A DNA stretch of 64,000 nt from Pseudomonas sp. ATCC 13867 (GTDB lineage Bacteria; Pseudomonadota; Gammaproteobacteria; Pseudomonadales; Pseudomonadaceae): contig NC_020829.1 in assembly GCF_000349845.1 (NCBI RefSeq), forward strand, positions 3,355,001 through 3,419,000. The letters are read 5' to 3'. Shown here in pieces: positions 8,411 to 17,018 of the stretch; position 1 is the stretch's first letter, and every line of letters starts with the position of its first letter. A program made the position numbers and the translations under genes. The notes under the pieces are model-generated. The model saw nothing but the letters and a program-made list of their open reading frames with translations. It did not search any database and was not told where the DNA came from.

Positions 8411-9387
8411 GCCGGCGCCTGCGCGCCGAGCCGCATCGTTTCGAGTGGCTGCAGGCCCTGCTCCTGCTGGAGCACGAACAACCCCAGGCAACGCCCCTGG
8501 GCCACGGTAGCCGTCCGGATGCCGAAGCGCTGCGCCTGCGCGGGCCGCTGACGCCGGTCTTCGCCCCCAGCCAGATCGATGCACTGGAAGACGAGGACGG
8601 CCGGCCGCTGCTGAGCACCTCCATCTTCGGCCTGGGCGGGGCCGACGGCGCCCTGCCCTACGCTTACCAGGAGTGGCTGCAGCAGCGCGCACGGCAGAAG
8701 GATCATGCGCCTGGCGAGTTCCTCGACCTGTTCCAGCACCGCCTGCTCAGCCTGCTCTACCGGGTGTTGCGCAAGCACCGGCTGGCCGTGGGTTTCCAGG
8801 CACCGGCAGAGGCTCCCCTGCGACAGCCGCTGCGCGCCCTGGTCGGCCTGCTGCCTGCGGCCCTGCACGAGCGCGGCCCGCTACCCGACGCCAGCGTCCT
8901 CGCCCGCAGTGCGCACTTCGCCGGCAATCGCCGCTCACTGGTCGGCTTCGCCGTCATACTCCGCGAACAGTTCGGCATTCCCGCCCAGTGCGAAGCCTAT
9001 GCCGGCGCCTGGCGCGAGATCCCCCCGGCCAGGCGCAGCATGCTGAAGCGCGGCGGCGCCAACCTCGGGCTGGGCCGCGACGCCATCGCCGGTACCCGCG
9101 TCTGGGACGAGCACGCCGGCTTCCACCTGCGCCTCGGCCCGCTGGACGAAACCACCGCCCGGCACTTCCTCCCCGATGGTGCCGCCTATCCATTGCTGGC
9201 ACATCTGTGCGCGCTGTACTTCGGCCCCGACCTCGACTGCCGGCTGCGCCTGCTGGTGCGCGCCAGCGGGCCGCTCGCCCTCGGTCGCGGCAATGCCCCA
9301 CGGCTGAACTGGAACACCGGCCTGCGCCGCAGCGGCGGCGCCGTGCAGCCCATCGACCTGACCCTGCGCCACGCGGAGATGCCCTGA
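8374..9387 (+). CDS. tssG: T6SS baseplate protein TssG
   Basis: 337 residues. TssG (VasB) is the second wedge protein of the baseplate. The N-terminal RLRAEPHRFEWLQALLLLE and the later SAHFAGNRRSLVGFAVILRE fit the family. The frame is open far upstream, but the ATG at 8374 has AGGAG eight bases before it and gives the expected length. The stop overlaps the tssH start as TGATG. Confidence 0.92.
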   Translation: MATPGRPAHHSLSRRLRAEPHRFEWLQALLLLEHEQPQATPLGHGSRPDAEALRLRGPLTPVFAPSQIDALEDEDGRPLLSTSIFGLGGADGALPYAYQEWLQQRARQKDHAPGEFLDLFQHRLLSLLYRVLRKHRLAVGFQAPAEAPLRQPLRALVGLLPAALHERGPLPDASVLARSAHFAGNRRSLVGFAVILREQFGIPAQCEAYAGAWREIPPARRSMLKRGGANLGLGRDAIAGTRVWDEHAGFHLRLGPLDETTARHFLPDGAAYPLLAHLCALYFGPDLDCRLRLLVRASGPLALGRGNAPRLNWNTGLRRSGGAVQPIDLTLRHAEMP

Positions 9388-11936
9388 TGGACCTCGCCAG
9401 CCTGATCGGCCGCCTCAATCCCGAATCCCGCCGCGCCCTGGAGCGCGCCGCGCAGCGCTGCCTGCAACGCACCCATCACTACGTCGAGATCGAGCACCTG
9501 CTGCTGGAACTGCTGGACATCGACGGCGGCGACCTCGCCCGGCTGCTGCCGCGCTTCGGCCTCGAGCGCGACCAATTGGTGGGCGAGATCAACACCGCGC
9601 TGGAGCTGTTCCGCATCGGCAGCACGCGCACCCCGGCACTCTCCACGCAAACCATCGGCCTGCTGGAAGACGCGGTGGTGCAGACCAGCGTGCTCGGCCA
9701 GCCGACGATCCGCTCCGGGCTGCTGCTGCTCGCCCTGCTCGACCGCGAGGAACGCCGCGCCCTGCTGCTCAACAGCGCCTCGTCGCTGCTGCGCATTCCC
9801 CACGAAACGCTGCGGGAAAAACTCCTGGAATGGACCGAAGGCTCCCGCGAACAGCCACCCAGCGCACGCACTCCGGACAAGACGAAACCCGCCAACGCGG
9901 CGGCCCAGGACAGCGTGCTCGACCAATACACCCAGGACCTCACCGCCGACGCCCACGCCGGGCGCATCGACCCCATCGTCGGGCGCGACGGCGAGATCCG
10001 CCAGTGCGTGGACATCCTCCTGCGCCGCCGGCAGAACAACCCGATCCTCGTCGGTGCGCCCGGCGTCGGCAAGACCGCCGTAGTGGAAGGCCTGGCCCTG
10101 CGCATCGCCGCCGGGGAAGTGCCACCTCCGCTGCAAGGCGTGATTCTGCGCGTACTCGACCTCGGCCTGCTGCAGGCCGGCGCCGGGGTCAAGGGCGAGT
10201 TCGAGCAGCGCCTGAAAGGCGTGATCGACGCAGTGCGCAGCAGCGAGCAGCCGATCATCCTGTTCATCGACGAGGCCCACACCCTGATCGGCGCCGGCGG
10301 CGCGGAAGGCGGCAGCGATGCCGCCAACCTGCTCAAGCCGGCCCTGGCCCGTGGCGAGCTGCGCACCCTCGCCGCCACCACCTGGCTGGAATACAAGAAG
10401 TACTTCGAGAAGGACCCGGCGCTGGCCCGGCGCTTCCAGCTGGTGCAGGTCGAGGAACCGGACGAGGCCACCGCCGTCGACATGCTGCGCGGTGTGGCCG
10501 CCAAGCTCGAACAGCACCACGGCGTGCAGGTGCTGGACGTGGCCATCCACGACGCGGTGAAGCTCTCGCACCGCTACATCTCCGGCCGCCAGTTGCCGGA
10601 CAAGGCCATCAGCGTGCTGGACACCGCCTGTGCCCGCGTCGCCCTGGCCCAGCACGATGTCCCGCCGGCACTGGAAAACCTGCGCCACCGCGAACTGGCG
10701 GTGGAAGAAGAGCTGCAACGCCTGCGTCGCGAACAGGCCACCGGCCTGGACCACAGCACGCGCATCACCAGCCTGGAACAGGAATCGGTGGACAACCTCG
10801 CCGCCATCCGCGCCCTGGAAAAACGCTGGGGCGAGGAACGCGAGGCGGTGCGCGAGCTGCTGCAATCGCGCCGCGAACTACTGACCCTGAGCGAAAGCGC
10901 CGACGCCGCCAAGCCCGACGAGGAACTCGACGGCCGCATCGATCATCTGGCCGCCGAACTGGCGCGCCTGGAAGCCGGCCTCGACGCCATCCGCGAGGAC
11001 GACCCGCTGGTGCCCGAACAGGTCGACTCGAAGACCGTGGCCGCGGTGATCGCCGGCTGGACCGGCATCCCGGTGGGCAAGATGCTCGCCGACGAGGCCC
11101 ACGCCATCCGCACCCTGGCGCAACGCATGAGCCAGCGGGTGATGGGCCAGGAAGCGGCGCTGGGCACCATCGCCCAGCGCATCCAGGCCTACCGCGCCGG
11201 CCTCACCGACCCGGCCAAGCCGGTGGGCGTGTTCCTCCTGCTCGGCCCCACCGGCGTGGGCAAGACCGAAACCGCCTACGCCCTGGCCGACGCCCTCTAC
11301 GGCGGCGAGCGCAACCTCATCAGCATCAACCTTTCCGAGTACCAGGAAGCCCACACCGTCAGCCAGCTCAAGGGCGCCCCGCCCGGCTACGTCGGCTACG
11401 GCAGCGGCGGCGTGCTCACCGAGGCCGTGCGCCGCCGGCCCTACTCGGTGGTCCTGCTGGACGAAATCGAGAAGGCCCACCCCGACGTGCTGGAAGCCTT
11501 CTACAACGTCTTCGACAAGGGCGTGATGGAGGACGGCACCGGCCTGGTGGTGGACTTCAAGAACACCGTGATCCTCGCCACCAGCAACGTCGGCGCCGAA
11601 CTGCTGCTGGACACCCCTTCGGAACAGACCGCTACGCCCACCTTCGACGAACGCCTGCGCAAGGTGCTGCTGCAAGCCTTCCGCGCCGCCTTCCTGGCGC
11701 GCATGACGGTGGTGCCCTACCGGCCGCTGGAGGAAGCGACGCTGGAAGGGATCGTCGTCGCGAAGCTGGAGAAGCTGCGCGAGCGCTACAAGGCGGCTAC
11801 CGGCAAGCAATTCGACTTCGACCCGGCGATCGTCAAGGCGGTGCTCGCCAAGTGCAGTTCGGCGGGGGCGCGGGATATTGAAAATGTGTTGATGGCGGAG
11901 GTGACGGGGAAGTTGGCGGAGTGGGTGCTGGGATAA
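9387..11936 (+). CDS. tssH: T6SS disaggregase ClpV/TssH
   Basis: 849-residue AAA+ unfoldase that disassembles contracted sheaths for reuse. In order: a Clp-N domain (from MDLASLIGRLN), first ATPase with Walker A GAPGVGKT at about residue 223-230 and Walker B ILFIDEAH, a coiled-coil middle domain, then the second ATPase with Walker A GPTGVGKT near residue 620-627 and VVLLDEIEKAHPDV, and a D2-small domain. The ClpV type rather than ClpB is supported by the Clp-N sequence and by context. The start ATG overlaps the tssG stop; the same frame is open upstream into tssG but has no family similarity there. Confidence 0.96.
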   Translation: MDLASLIGRLNPESRRALERAAQRCLQRTHHYVEIEHLLLELLDIDGGDLARLLPRFGLERDQLVGEINTALELFRIGSTRTPALSTQTIGLLEDAVVQTSVLGQPTIRSGLLLLALLDREERRALLLNSASSLLRIPHETLREKLLEWTEGSREQPPSARTPDKTKPANAAAQDSVLDQYTQDLTADAHAGRIDPIVGRDGEIRQCVDILLRRRQNNPILVGAPGVGKTAVVEGLALRIAAGEVPPPLQGVILRVLDLGLLQAGAGVKGEFEQRLKGVIDAVRSSEQPIILFIDEAHTLIGAGGAEGGSDAANLLKPALARGELRTLAATTWLEYKKYFEKDPALARRFQLVQVEEPDEATAVDMLRGVAAKLEQHHGVQVLDVAIHDAVKLSHRYISGRQLPDKAISVLDTACARVALAQHDVPPALENLRHRELAVEEELQRLRREQATGLDHSTRITSLEQESVDNLAAIRALEKRWGEEREAVRELLQSRRELLTLSESADAAKPDEELDGRIDHLAAELARLEAGLDAIREDDPLVPEQVDSKTVAAVIAGWTGIPVGKMLADEAHAIRTLAQRMSQRVMGQEAALGTIAQRIQAYRAGLTDPAKPVGVFLLLGPTGVGKTETAYALADALYGGERNLISINLSEYQEAHTVSQLKGAPPGYVGYGSGGVLTEAVRRRPYSVVLLDEIEKAHPDVLEAFYNVFDKGVMEDGTGLVVDFKNTVILATSNVGAELLLDTPSEQTATPTFDERLRKVLLQAFRAAFLARMTVVPYRPLEEATLEGIVVAKLEKLRERYKAATGKQFDFDPAIVKAVLAKCSSAGARDIENVLMAEVTGKLAEWVLG

Positions 11937-11960
11937 CTGAAAAGCATAAGGATACGTTAA

Positions 11961-12596
11961 ATGTGCGACAACAAGGGCTGGTCCATTCAAAGCATAAACT
12001 CAAACGTAAAACGTTATTTCTGGTTCACCCCAGACTACTGGGCAAGCTTCAAAAATGGATTTCTCGCGCCAAAAATAATAACCATACAACACCTCCAAGA
12101 GATAAATAAAAACATATATCCCGGCTTCAAAAACATGTTCTGCGCAGGTATAGGATATGCCCTCGGAGGCCAAAACGCCCTGACTTACTCCGGGTTCGGA
12201 TGGTATGTCTCCAAGGTTCCATATCTCGGCCAAACAACGATAAATCGAATGGATAATGAAATAAAATCCCAAATCGTCTATCAACTAGGCGGAATGGCTT
12301 CAGCCGTAGCGATCAAATATATGGCCATGAATTACCTGGGGACACTCACTCGAGCAGCCCTGCAATTCAGGCATCCCGCTGCTTGTGCAACCGCATTGGC
12401 AGCCATCAAGTTCACCAATTACCTCAACACTGCTGGCGGGACAGTTGCCGTCATTAATCAGTACAATTTAATCCGCGAACAGAAACTTGTTAAAAGCTGC
12501 ATAAAAAGCTGTGAATCATACGGCCAGGGCGAACTGGAAAAAATTCTGGAAAATGCTATCGAGGGACTTTCAAAACCTGCTCCGGGAGAGGTCTGA
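11961..12596 (+). CDS. AT-rich unknown protein between clpV and vgrG
   Basis: 211 residues, no family recognised. It has three moderately hydrophobic, small-residue-rich stretches at about residues 54-75, 103-125 and 135-165, so a membrane-associating or pore-like role is possible, and a short charged tail. Base composition and codon use (many AAA, ATA, AAT codons) are far more AT-rich than those of the flanking T6SS genes, which suggests recent acquisition. AAGGAT precedes the ATG. The slot matches that of PA2372 in the P. aeruginosa H3 locus (from memory), but I cannot claim homology. It could be an effector, an effector chaperone or an immunity protein. Confidence 0.75.
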   Translation: MCDNKGWSIQSINSNVKRYFWFTPDYWASFKNGFLAPKIITIQHLQEINKNIYPGFKNMFCAGIGYALGGQNALTYSGFGWYVSKVPYLGQTTINRMDNEIKSQIVYQLGGMASAVAIKYMAMNYLGTLTRAALQFRHPAACATALAAIKFTNYLNTAGGTVAVINQYNLIREQKLVKSCIKSCESYGQGELEKILENAIEGLSKPAPGEV

Positions 12597-12682
12597 GCGT
12601 GTTCCGCGCAGATAGGCTCAGCAAAAACACGCACATCTGGAGCTCGATAATCCAGCAACGACATGATTAGCCAAGGACTTCG

Positions 12683-14689
12683 ATGCCCCGTCCCACCGAT
12701 ACCACCACCAGCTTCTTCCTGAACGCCCCGGCGCTGGCGGATCTCTACCCGCAGCGTATTACCGGGCAGGAGGCGCTGAACGATCTCACCCAGTTGAACC
12801 TGCTTGGCTTCAGCAGCAATCCACTGGCGCTGCCCGGCGCCATAGCCAGCCACCTCACCACCACCCTGCACAACGATGCCAACCAACGCCCCCTCGACGC
12901 CCTGGTCGCCGAAATCCACCAACTCCCCGCCGACGCCACCTCCGACCGCTATCAACTGGTCCTGCGCCCCTGGCTCTGGTGGCTGACCCTGGCCAGCAAC
13001 AACCGTGTCTTCCAGAACCTCGCCACCAGCGACATCGTCACCACGATCTTCAAGTCCCACGGCTTCACCGACTTCAAGCTGTCGCTGACGGGCAGCTACG
13101 AGCCCCGCGAGTATTGCGTGCAGTACGGCGAAAGTGATTTCGCCTTCGTCTCGCGGCTGCTGGAGGAGGAAGGCATCTTCTGGTTCTTCACCCACGAAGA
13201 GGGCAAGCACACCCTGGTGCTGGCGGACAGCAACGATGCCTTCCCGCCTATCCCCAACGGGCCGAAGGTGCCGCACCTGGGCCAGGAGATCGGCGTGCGC
13301 GAACTGCATGGCATTCGCTCCGCGCAGTACTGCCTGCAGGCGGTGGCCGGGACCTACAGCGCCACCGACTACGAGTTCACCACGCCCACCACTTCGCTCT
13401 ACTCGCAAGCCCAGGCAGAAGCCGGGCCACGCACGCAGTACGAGCACCCCGGCGGCTACACCGCCAAGGCCCGCGGCGATGCGCTGACCAAGCTGCGCGT
13501 GGACGGCCTGCGCAGCCAGGAGAAGCGCCTGATCGGCGAGAGCGACTGCCGCTGGCTGGTGCCGGGGCACTGGTTCACCCTCACCGGGCATGACGACGAA
13601 TCACTGAACATCGACTGGGTGCTCATCTCGGTGACCCACGAGGCCGACCACGAGCACTACTGCAACCGCTTCGAGGCCATCCCCAAGGCCACTGCCTACC
13701 GCCCTCCCCGCACCACGCCCAAGCCGCGCATGCACGCCCAGACGGCCAAGGTGGTGGGCAAGGCCGGCGAGGAAATCTGGACCGACCAGTACGGCCGCAT
13801 CAAGATCCAGTTCCCCTGGGACCTGCAGGGCAAGAACGACGAGGCCTCGTCCTGCTGGGTGCGCGTGGTGCTGCCGTGGAGCGGCAAGGGCTTCGGCATG
13901 CAGTTCATCCCGCGCATCGGCCAGGAGGTGATCGTCACCTTCATCGACGGCGACCCGGACCGTCCGCTGGTCACCGGCTGCGTCTACAACGGCGACAACG
14001 CCTTGCCCTATGCGCTGCCGGACAACCAGACGCAGTCGGGTATCAAGACCAATTCCTCGAAAGGTGGCGGCGGCTTCAATGAACTGCGCTTCGAGGACAA
14101 GAAGGACGCCGAGGAAGTCTTCCTGCAGGCGCAGAAGGACATGAAGGTGAACGTGCTCAACGACAGCGCCGCCACCATCGGCCACGACGAGACGCTCACG
14201 GTGCAGAACGCCCGCACCCGCACGGTGAAGGAAGGCGACGAGACCGTCACCCTGGAAAAGGGCAAGCGCAGCGTGACCATCCAGACCGGCAGCGACACGC
14301 TGGACGTGAAGGACACCCGCACGGTGAAGGTCGGCGCCGACCAGACCCACAGCACCGGCGGCAACTACAGCCACCAGGTCAGCGGCAACTTCGAGCTGAC
14401 GGTGGATGGCAACCTCACCATCAAGGTCAGCGGCACCCTCACCCTGCAGAGCGGCGGCAGCCTGACGCTCAAGACCGACGCCGATCTTGCCGCCCAGGCC
14501 GGCACCTCGCTGACCAGCAAGGCCGGAACGTCACTCACCAACCAGGCGGGCACCTCCCTGACCAACAAGGCCGGCACCTCCCTGACCAACGACGCCGGCG
14601 TCAGCCTCACCAACAAGGCCAGTGCCGAGCAGACGGTGGACGGCGGCGGCATGCTGACCCTCAAGGGCGGCCTGGTGAAGGTCAACTGA
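12683..14689 (+). CDS. vgrG: T6SS spike protein VgrG
   Basis: 668 residues. The first half is the gp27-like part (GESDFAFVSRLLEEEGIFWFF is the classic VgrG signature, near residues 152-172). The gp5-like OB fold follows (about residues 350-440: IWTDQYGRIKIQFPWD, SCWVRVVLPWSGKGFG, IGQEVIVTFIDGDPDRP), then the needle of beta-helical repeats. The C-terminus is made of a tandem eight-residue repeat (AGTSLTNK type) and ends GGLVKVN, with no enzymatic extension. It follows the AT-rich gene and is followed after 10 bases by a YwqK-like gene. The spike probably carries cargo encoded nearby. Confidence 0.96.
   Translation: MPRPTDTTTSFFLNAPALADLYPQRITGQEALNDLTQLNLLGFSSNPLALPGAIASHLTTTLHNDANQRPLDALVAEIHQLPADATSDRYQLVLRPWLWWLTLASNNRVFQNLATSDIVTTIFKSHGFTDFKLSLTGSYEPREYCVQYGESDFAFVSRLLEEEGIFWFFTHEEGKHTLVLADSNDAFPPIPNGPKVPHLGQEIGVRELHGIRSAQYCLQAVAGTYSATDYEFTTPTTSLYSQAQAEAGPRTQYEHPGGYTAKARGDALTKLRVDGLRSQEKRLIGESDCRWLVPGHWFTLTGHDDESLNIDWVLISVTHEADHEHYCNRFEAIPKATAYRPPRTTPKPRMHAQTAKVVGKAGEEIWTDQYGRIKIQFPWDLQGKNDEASSCWVRVVLPWSGKGFGMQFIPRIGQEVIVTFIDGDPDRPLVTGCVYNGDNALPYALPDNQTQSGIKTNSSKGGGGFNELRFEDKKDAEEVFLQAQKDMKVNVLNDSAATIGHDETLTVQNARTRTVKEGDETVTLEKGKRSVTIQTGSDTLDVKDTRTVKVGADQTHSTGGNYSHQVSGNFELTVDGNLTIKVSGTLTLQSGGSLTLKTDADLAAQAGTSLTSKAGTSLTNQAGTSLTNKAGTSLTNDAGVSLTNKASAEQTVDGGGMLTLKGGLVKVN
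14498..14617 (+). repeat. Five 24-bp tandem repeats in the vgrG 3' end
   Basis: Five consecutive 24-base units encode AGTSLT(S/N)(K/Q/D)-type octapeptides; a degenerate sixth follows. In beta-helical VgrG tips, repeats like this lengthen the needle. Because the unit is a multiple of three, changes in copy number would keep the frame and alter spike length. Confidence 0.85.
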
Positions 14690-14699
14690 GGACCACGAC

Positions 14700-15239
14700 A
14701 TGGCCAACAGCGGAACCCTGGACCTCAAGCGCGGCGACAGCACCCTGCAGGGCCGCCTGCAGGACGGCGAACTGGAAGGTCCATTGCGCATCAGCGAGCA
14801 CGGCCGCCCCCAGGCCAGCCTCGACTATCGCGACGGCGAACTGCACGGCACCGGCACGCTCTACCACCCCAACGGCCGCATCAGCGCGCAGCTGCCCTAT
14901 GTCCGTGGGCGGCTGCACGGCGAGGCGCGCTTCTTCGTCGCCGAAGGCTGGCTACAGCGCAAGGTCAACTACCGCGACGGGCTGATGCATGGCGAAGCCT
15001 GCAGCTACCTGGCCGACGGCACTCTCGCCGAACAGGCCTTTTACCGTGAAGGCGTACAGGACGGCCCCTTCCGCCGCTTCCACGGCAATGGCCAGTTGGC
15101 CCAGGAAACCCGCTACCTCAAGGGCGCACCACTGGAGCAGCCGCGCGCGTTCGCCGAAGACGGCCGGCCGCTGGACGACAACGGCAAGCCAATCTCGCGG
15201 CTGCGCTGGTGGTTCGAGCGCGGAGTGCCCGAAGGATAG
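14700..15239 (+). CDS. YwqK/MORN-2 repeat protein
   Basis: 179 residues built of about six short repeats of the form Y..G.LHGE....NG, e.g. DYRDGELHGTGTLYHPNGR and NYRDGLMHGEACSYLADGT. This is the MORN-2 repeat found in the YwqK family, annotated elsewhere as the antitoxin part of a putative toxin-antitoxin system; such genes recur next to vgrG genes. There is no signal peptide, so it is probably cytoplasmic. It begins 10 bases after vgrG and has vgrG-like base composition, so it looks co-transcribed. A role as adaptor, chaperone or immunity partner for a VgrG-linked effector is inference. Confidence 0.85.
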   Translation: MANSGTLDLKRGDSTLQGRLQDGELEGPLRISEHGRPQASLDYRDGELHGTGTLYHPNGRISAQLPYVRGRLHGEARFFVAEGWLQRKVNYRDGLMHGEACSYLADGTLAEQAFYREGVQDGPFRRFHGNGQLAQETRYLKGAPLEQPRAFAEDGRPLDDNGKPISRLRWWFERGVPEG

Positions 15240-15302
15240 GCACAGTAGCCCTCGGGTACGTAACAACACCGTTGGACGACACAATGTACACCGGAGGTCG
15301 GT

Positions 15303-16205
15303 ATGCCCAAGTTCATCGACAATTTCTCATTCATCGATGGCGACGTTATCTACGGCGATCGCGAAGACCGGAAGAAGTACAAAAATGCAGCAGAGATTCT
15401 CTATGATGCCTCCAGCACCGGTAAGGCTGCGCTGAAAGCCGTCTTTGACGATGTATGGGTCACGATCGACCAGTACAACAACACCACCTTTCTACCTTTC
15501 GACGAGAGACCTGGGGTCTTGCAGACCATTGCCGGGATAGCGGGGACGTTGCCACGAGAGCGCGCCACCCGTTACGTCAATGCATTCTTTGACCATCCCT
15601 CCTCCACCAAACCCACCACTCTGACTTCGCAGCAACGAACAAAGGAATCCAGCATCCCCACTGCGCGAGACTACGACCTGCTGGCCCTGCAAAGAATTCG
15701 CCGCTCCTGCAAGTTCGGTGTCCTGAACCTGGCCCAGGCCCTCGGTACGCGGGCGAAGATTCACTTCGTGCTGGACAGTCTGCAAGGCGATCGCATGCGC
15801 CAGATCGTTCACAAGGAAGCCTATAAGAGCAACGACATGATGCGTGGCGGAGGCACGGCCGTTCCGGTCACGACGTCTGAACTACGTGCGGTCTATCGTG
15901 AGCAGAAACGACTGAAGACACCGGTCCTGTTCTACCGCAACCTCGAGCAGGTACCGCCTCCTTGGGAGGAGGACGCTGCGCTCTGGCAGCAATACGCCAA
16001 GGTGCGCTACCTCAAGTACAAGACCCGCATGGAGGCTTCCATGCCCGTCAACCCGACAGCAAAGGCTGCCGCGCTGAGCATGTTGCAGCGAGCACAGATC
16101 CACGCCGATGCCGATGACTTTCTGGCGGCGGTGGATCTGATCAGGGAATTCCTGCGCTTCGGCCTGGCCGTAGCAACCCCACTTCCCGACGATGACGGCC
16201 TTTAA
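15303..16205 (+). CDS. Unknown 300-residue protein in the vgrG island (candidate effector or partner)
   Basis: No family recognised. The ATG has an excellent GGAGG ribosome site, and the protein is soluble, basic and without a signal peptide. Visible features: an N-terminal FIDNFSFIDGDVIYGDRED segment, a stretch with many Arg/Lys in the middle (LALQRIRRSCKFGVLNLAQ), a GGGTAVPVTTSEL motif and a C-terminal LIREFLRFGLAVATPLPDDDG. It follows the YwqK-like gene by 63 bases and converges with the PAAR-like gene, only 36 bases separating the two stops. Base composition is somewhat lower in GC than the T6SS core. The position between vgrG and a PAAR-like gene makes an effector, adaptor or immunity role plausible, but the sequence alone does not show it. 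Confidence 0.75.
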   Translation: MPKFIDNFSFIDGDVIYGDREDRKKYKNAAEILYDASSTGKAALKAVFDDVWVTIDQYNNTTFLPFDERPGVLQTIAGIAGTLPRERATRYVNAFFDHPSSTKPTTLTSQQRTKESSIPTARDYDLLALQRIRRSCKFGVLNLAQALGTRAKIHFVLDSLQGDRMRQIVHKEAYKSNDMMRGGGTAVPVTTSELRAVYREQKRLKTPVLFYRNLEQVPPPWEEDAALWQQYAKVRYLKYKTRMEASMPVNPTAKAAALSMLQRAQIHADADDFLAAVDLIREFLRFGLAVATPLPDDDGL

Positions 16206-16241
16206 GCAAGCCGATTATCGCAACACATGTCCTCGATCAGG

Positions 16242-16637
16242 TCAGGGAATCAGCATCTGCACCTGCCCCGGCATCAGCACCTTGATCACCCCGCCCCAGT
16301 TGCACATCAAGGTACCGTTCGAGTCCAGCGCCGGCATGCCCCCCAGCAGCATCGTGGGCGGGCCGCCAGGTATCCAGGGCGACGCCGTGGCCGGTATGCA
16401 GGGCATGGGCGTCAGCACGCCAAGTGCCGCCGCCGTGGCCGCCGCCACCGTCGGGTTGGCGAGACTGCTGCACATGCCGAAGGGCAGGATGTTCACCAGG
16501 GGAATGTGATCCTGCAGATTGGCCGCCGGCATGCCGCTCGACAACGTACGGTTGACCGGCAACACGTTGAGCATCGACGGCGCCACGCCGAAGCTGCACT
16601 GCAGGGTTGCACCGCTACAAACCTGGGGACAGCCCAT
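16242..16637 (-). CDS. PAAR-like DUF4280 protein
   Basis: 131 residues with nearly the whole DUF4280 (PAAR-like) pattern: VCSGATLQCSFGVAPS at the start, LPVNRTL, NLQDHIPLVNILPFGMCSSL, NPTVAAATAAALGVLTPMPC and TLMCNWGGVIKV near the end, with the conserved cysteines. DUF4280 proteins are thought to cap VgrG-like or related contractile-injection spikes and to load cargo. I start at the ATG at 16637 because GAGGTGATTTTC precedes it. The same frame stays open to a TTG at 16853 and would add a hydrophobic segment plus Arg/Cys-rich residues; that longer form is possible but lacks family support. It is encoded opposite to vgrG. Confidence 0.88.
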   Translation of the reverse strand: MGCPQVCSGATLQCSFGVAPSMLNVLPVNRTLSSGMPAANLQDHIPLVNILPFGMCSSLANPTVAAATAAALGVLTPMPCIPATASPWIPGGPPTMLLGGMPALDSNGTLMCNWGGVIKVLMPGQVQMLIP

Positions 16638-16757
16638 GAAAATCACCTCACGCGACGAAAGTCCGATGTCCGCGCCCCGACGCCATGCCACGCGCTCCGA
16701 ACAGCACCTGGCTGCGCAGGCAGCCCACACGCCCATCAGCCGGGGCTTTCGCCACTC

Positions 16758-16781
16758 AGCCCCAGCCCCAGCCCCAGCCCC
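16758..16781. repeat. Hexanucleotide repeat (AGCCCC)4
   Basis: Four perfect copies of a six-base unit lie upstream of the PAAR-like gene, inside its possible N-terminal extension, where they would encode alternating Ala-Gly. Copy-number change would not shift the frame. Upstream and downstream (16638-17018) I see no other convincing gene. Confidence 0.7.
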
Positions 16782-17018
16782 CACCAGTAGTACATACGCC
16801 CACACTACACCACCGAGAGTCACGCTCGCGACGACAGAGACAGTCGCTGGCAAGCCATTTCCTGTCTCCGATCACCTGGTTCAGGCTGCAACACACCGTT
16901 CAGAAATCCCCGTGACCGATAAGGTCAAGACTGCCGCTCGCACATCCGGCCATATGCGGACTAACGATGAGGCTTTGCCCAGGTAAGGCCATCCCCCAAA
17001 TCATCCCCACTGGGAACC

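Noticed and set aside
16519-16986. Plus-strand frame opposite the PAAR-like gene, possible immunity gene
   Set aside because: Low-complexity (Ala-Pro repeats), overlaps the whole DUF4280 coding region and has no ribosome site.
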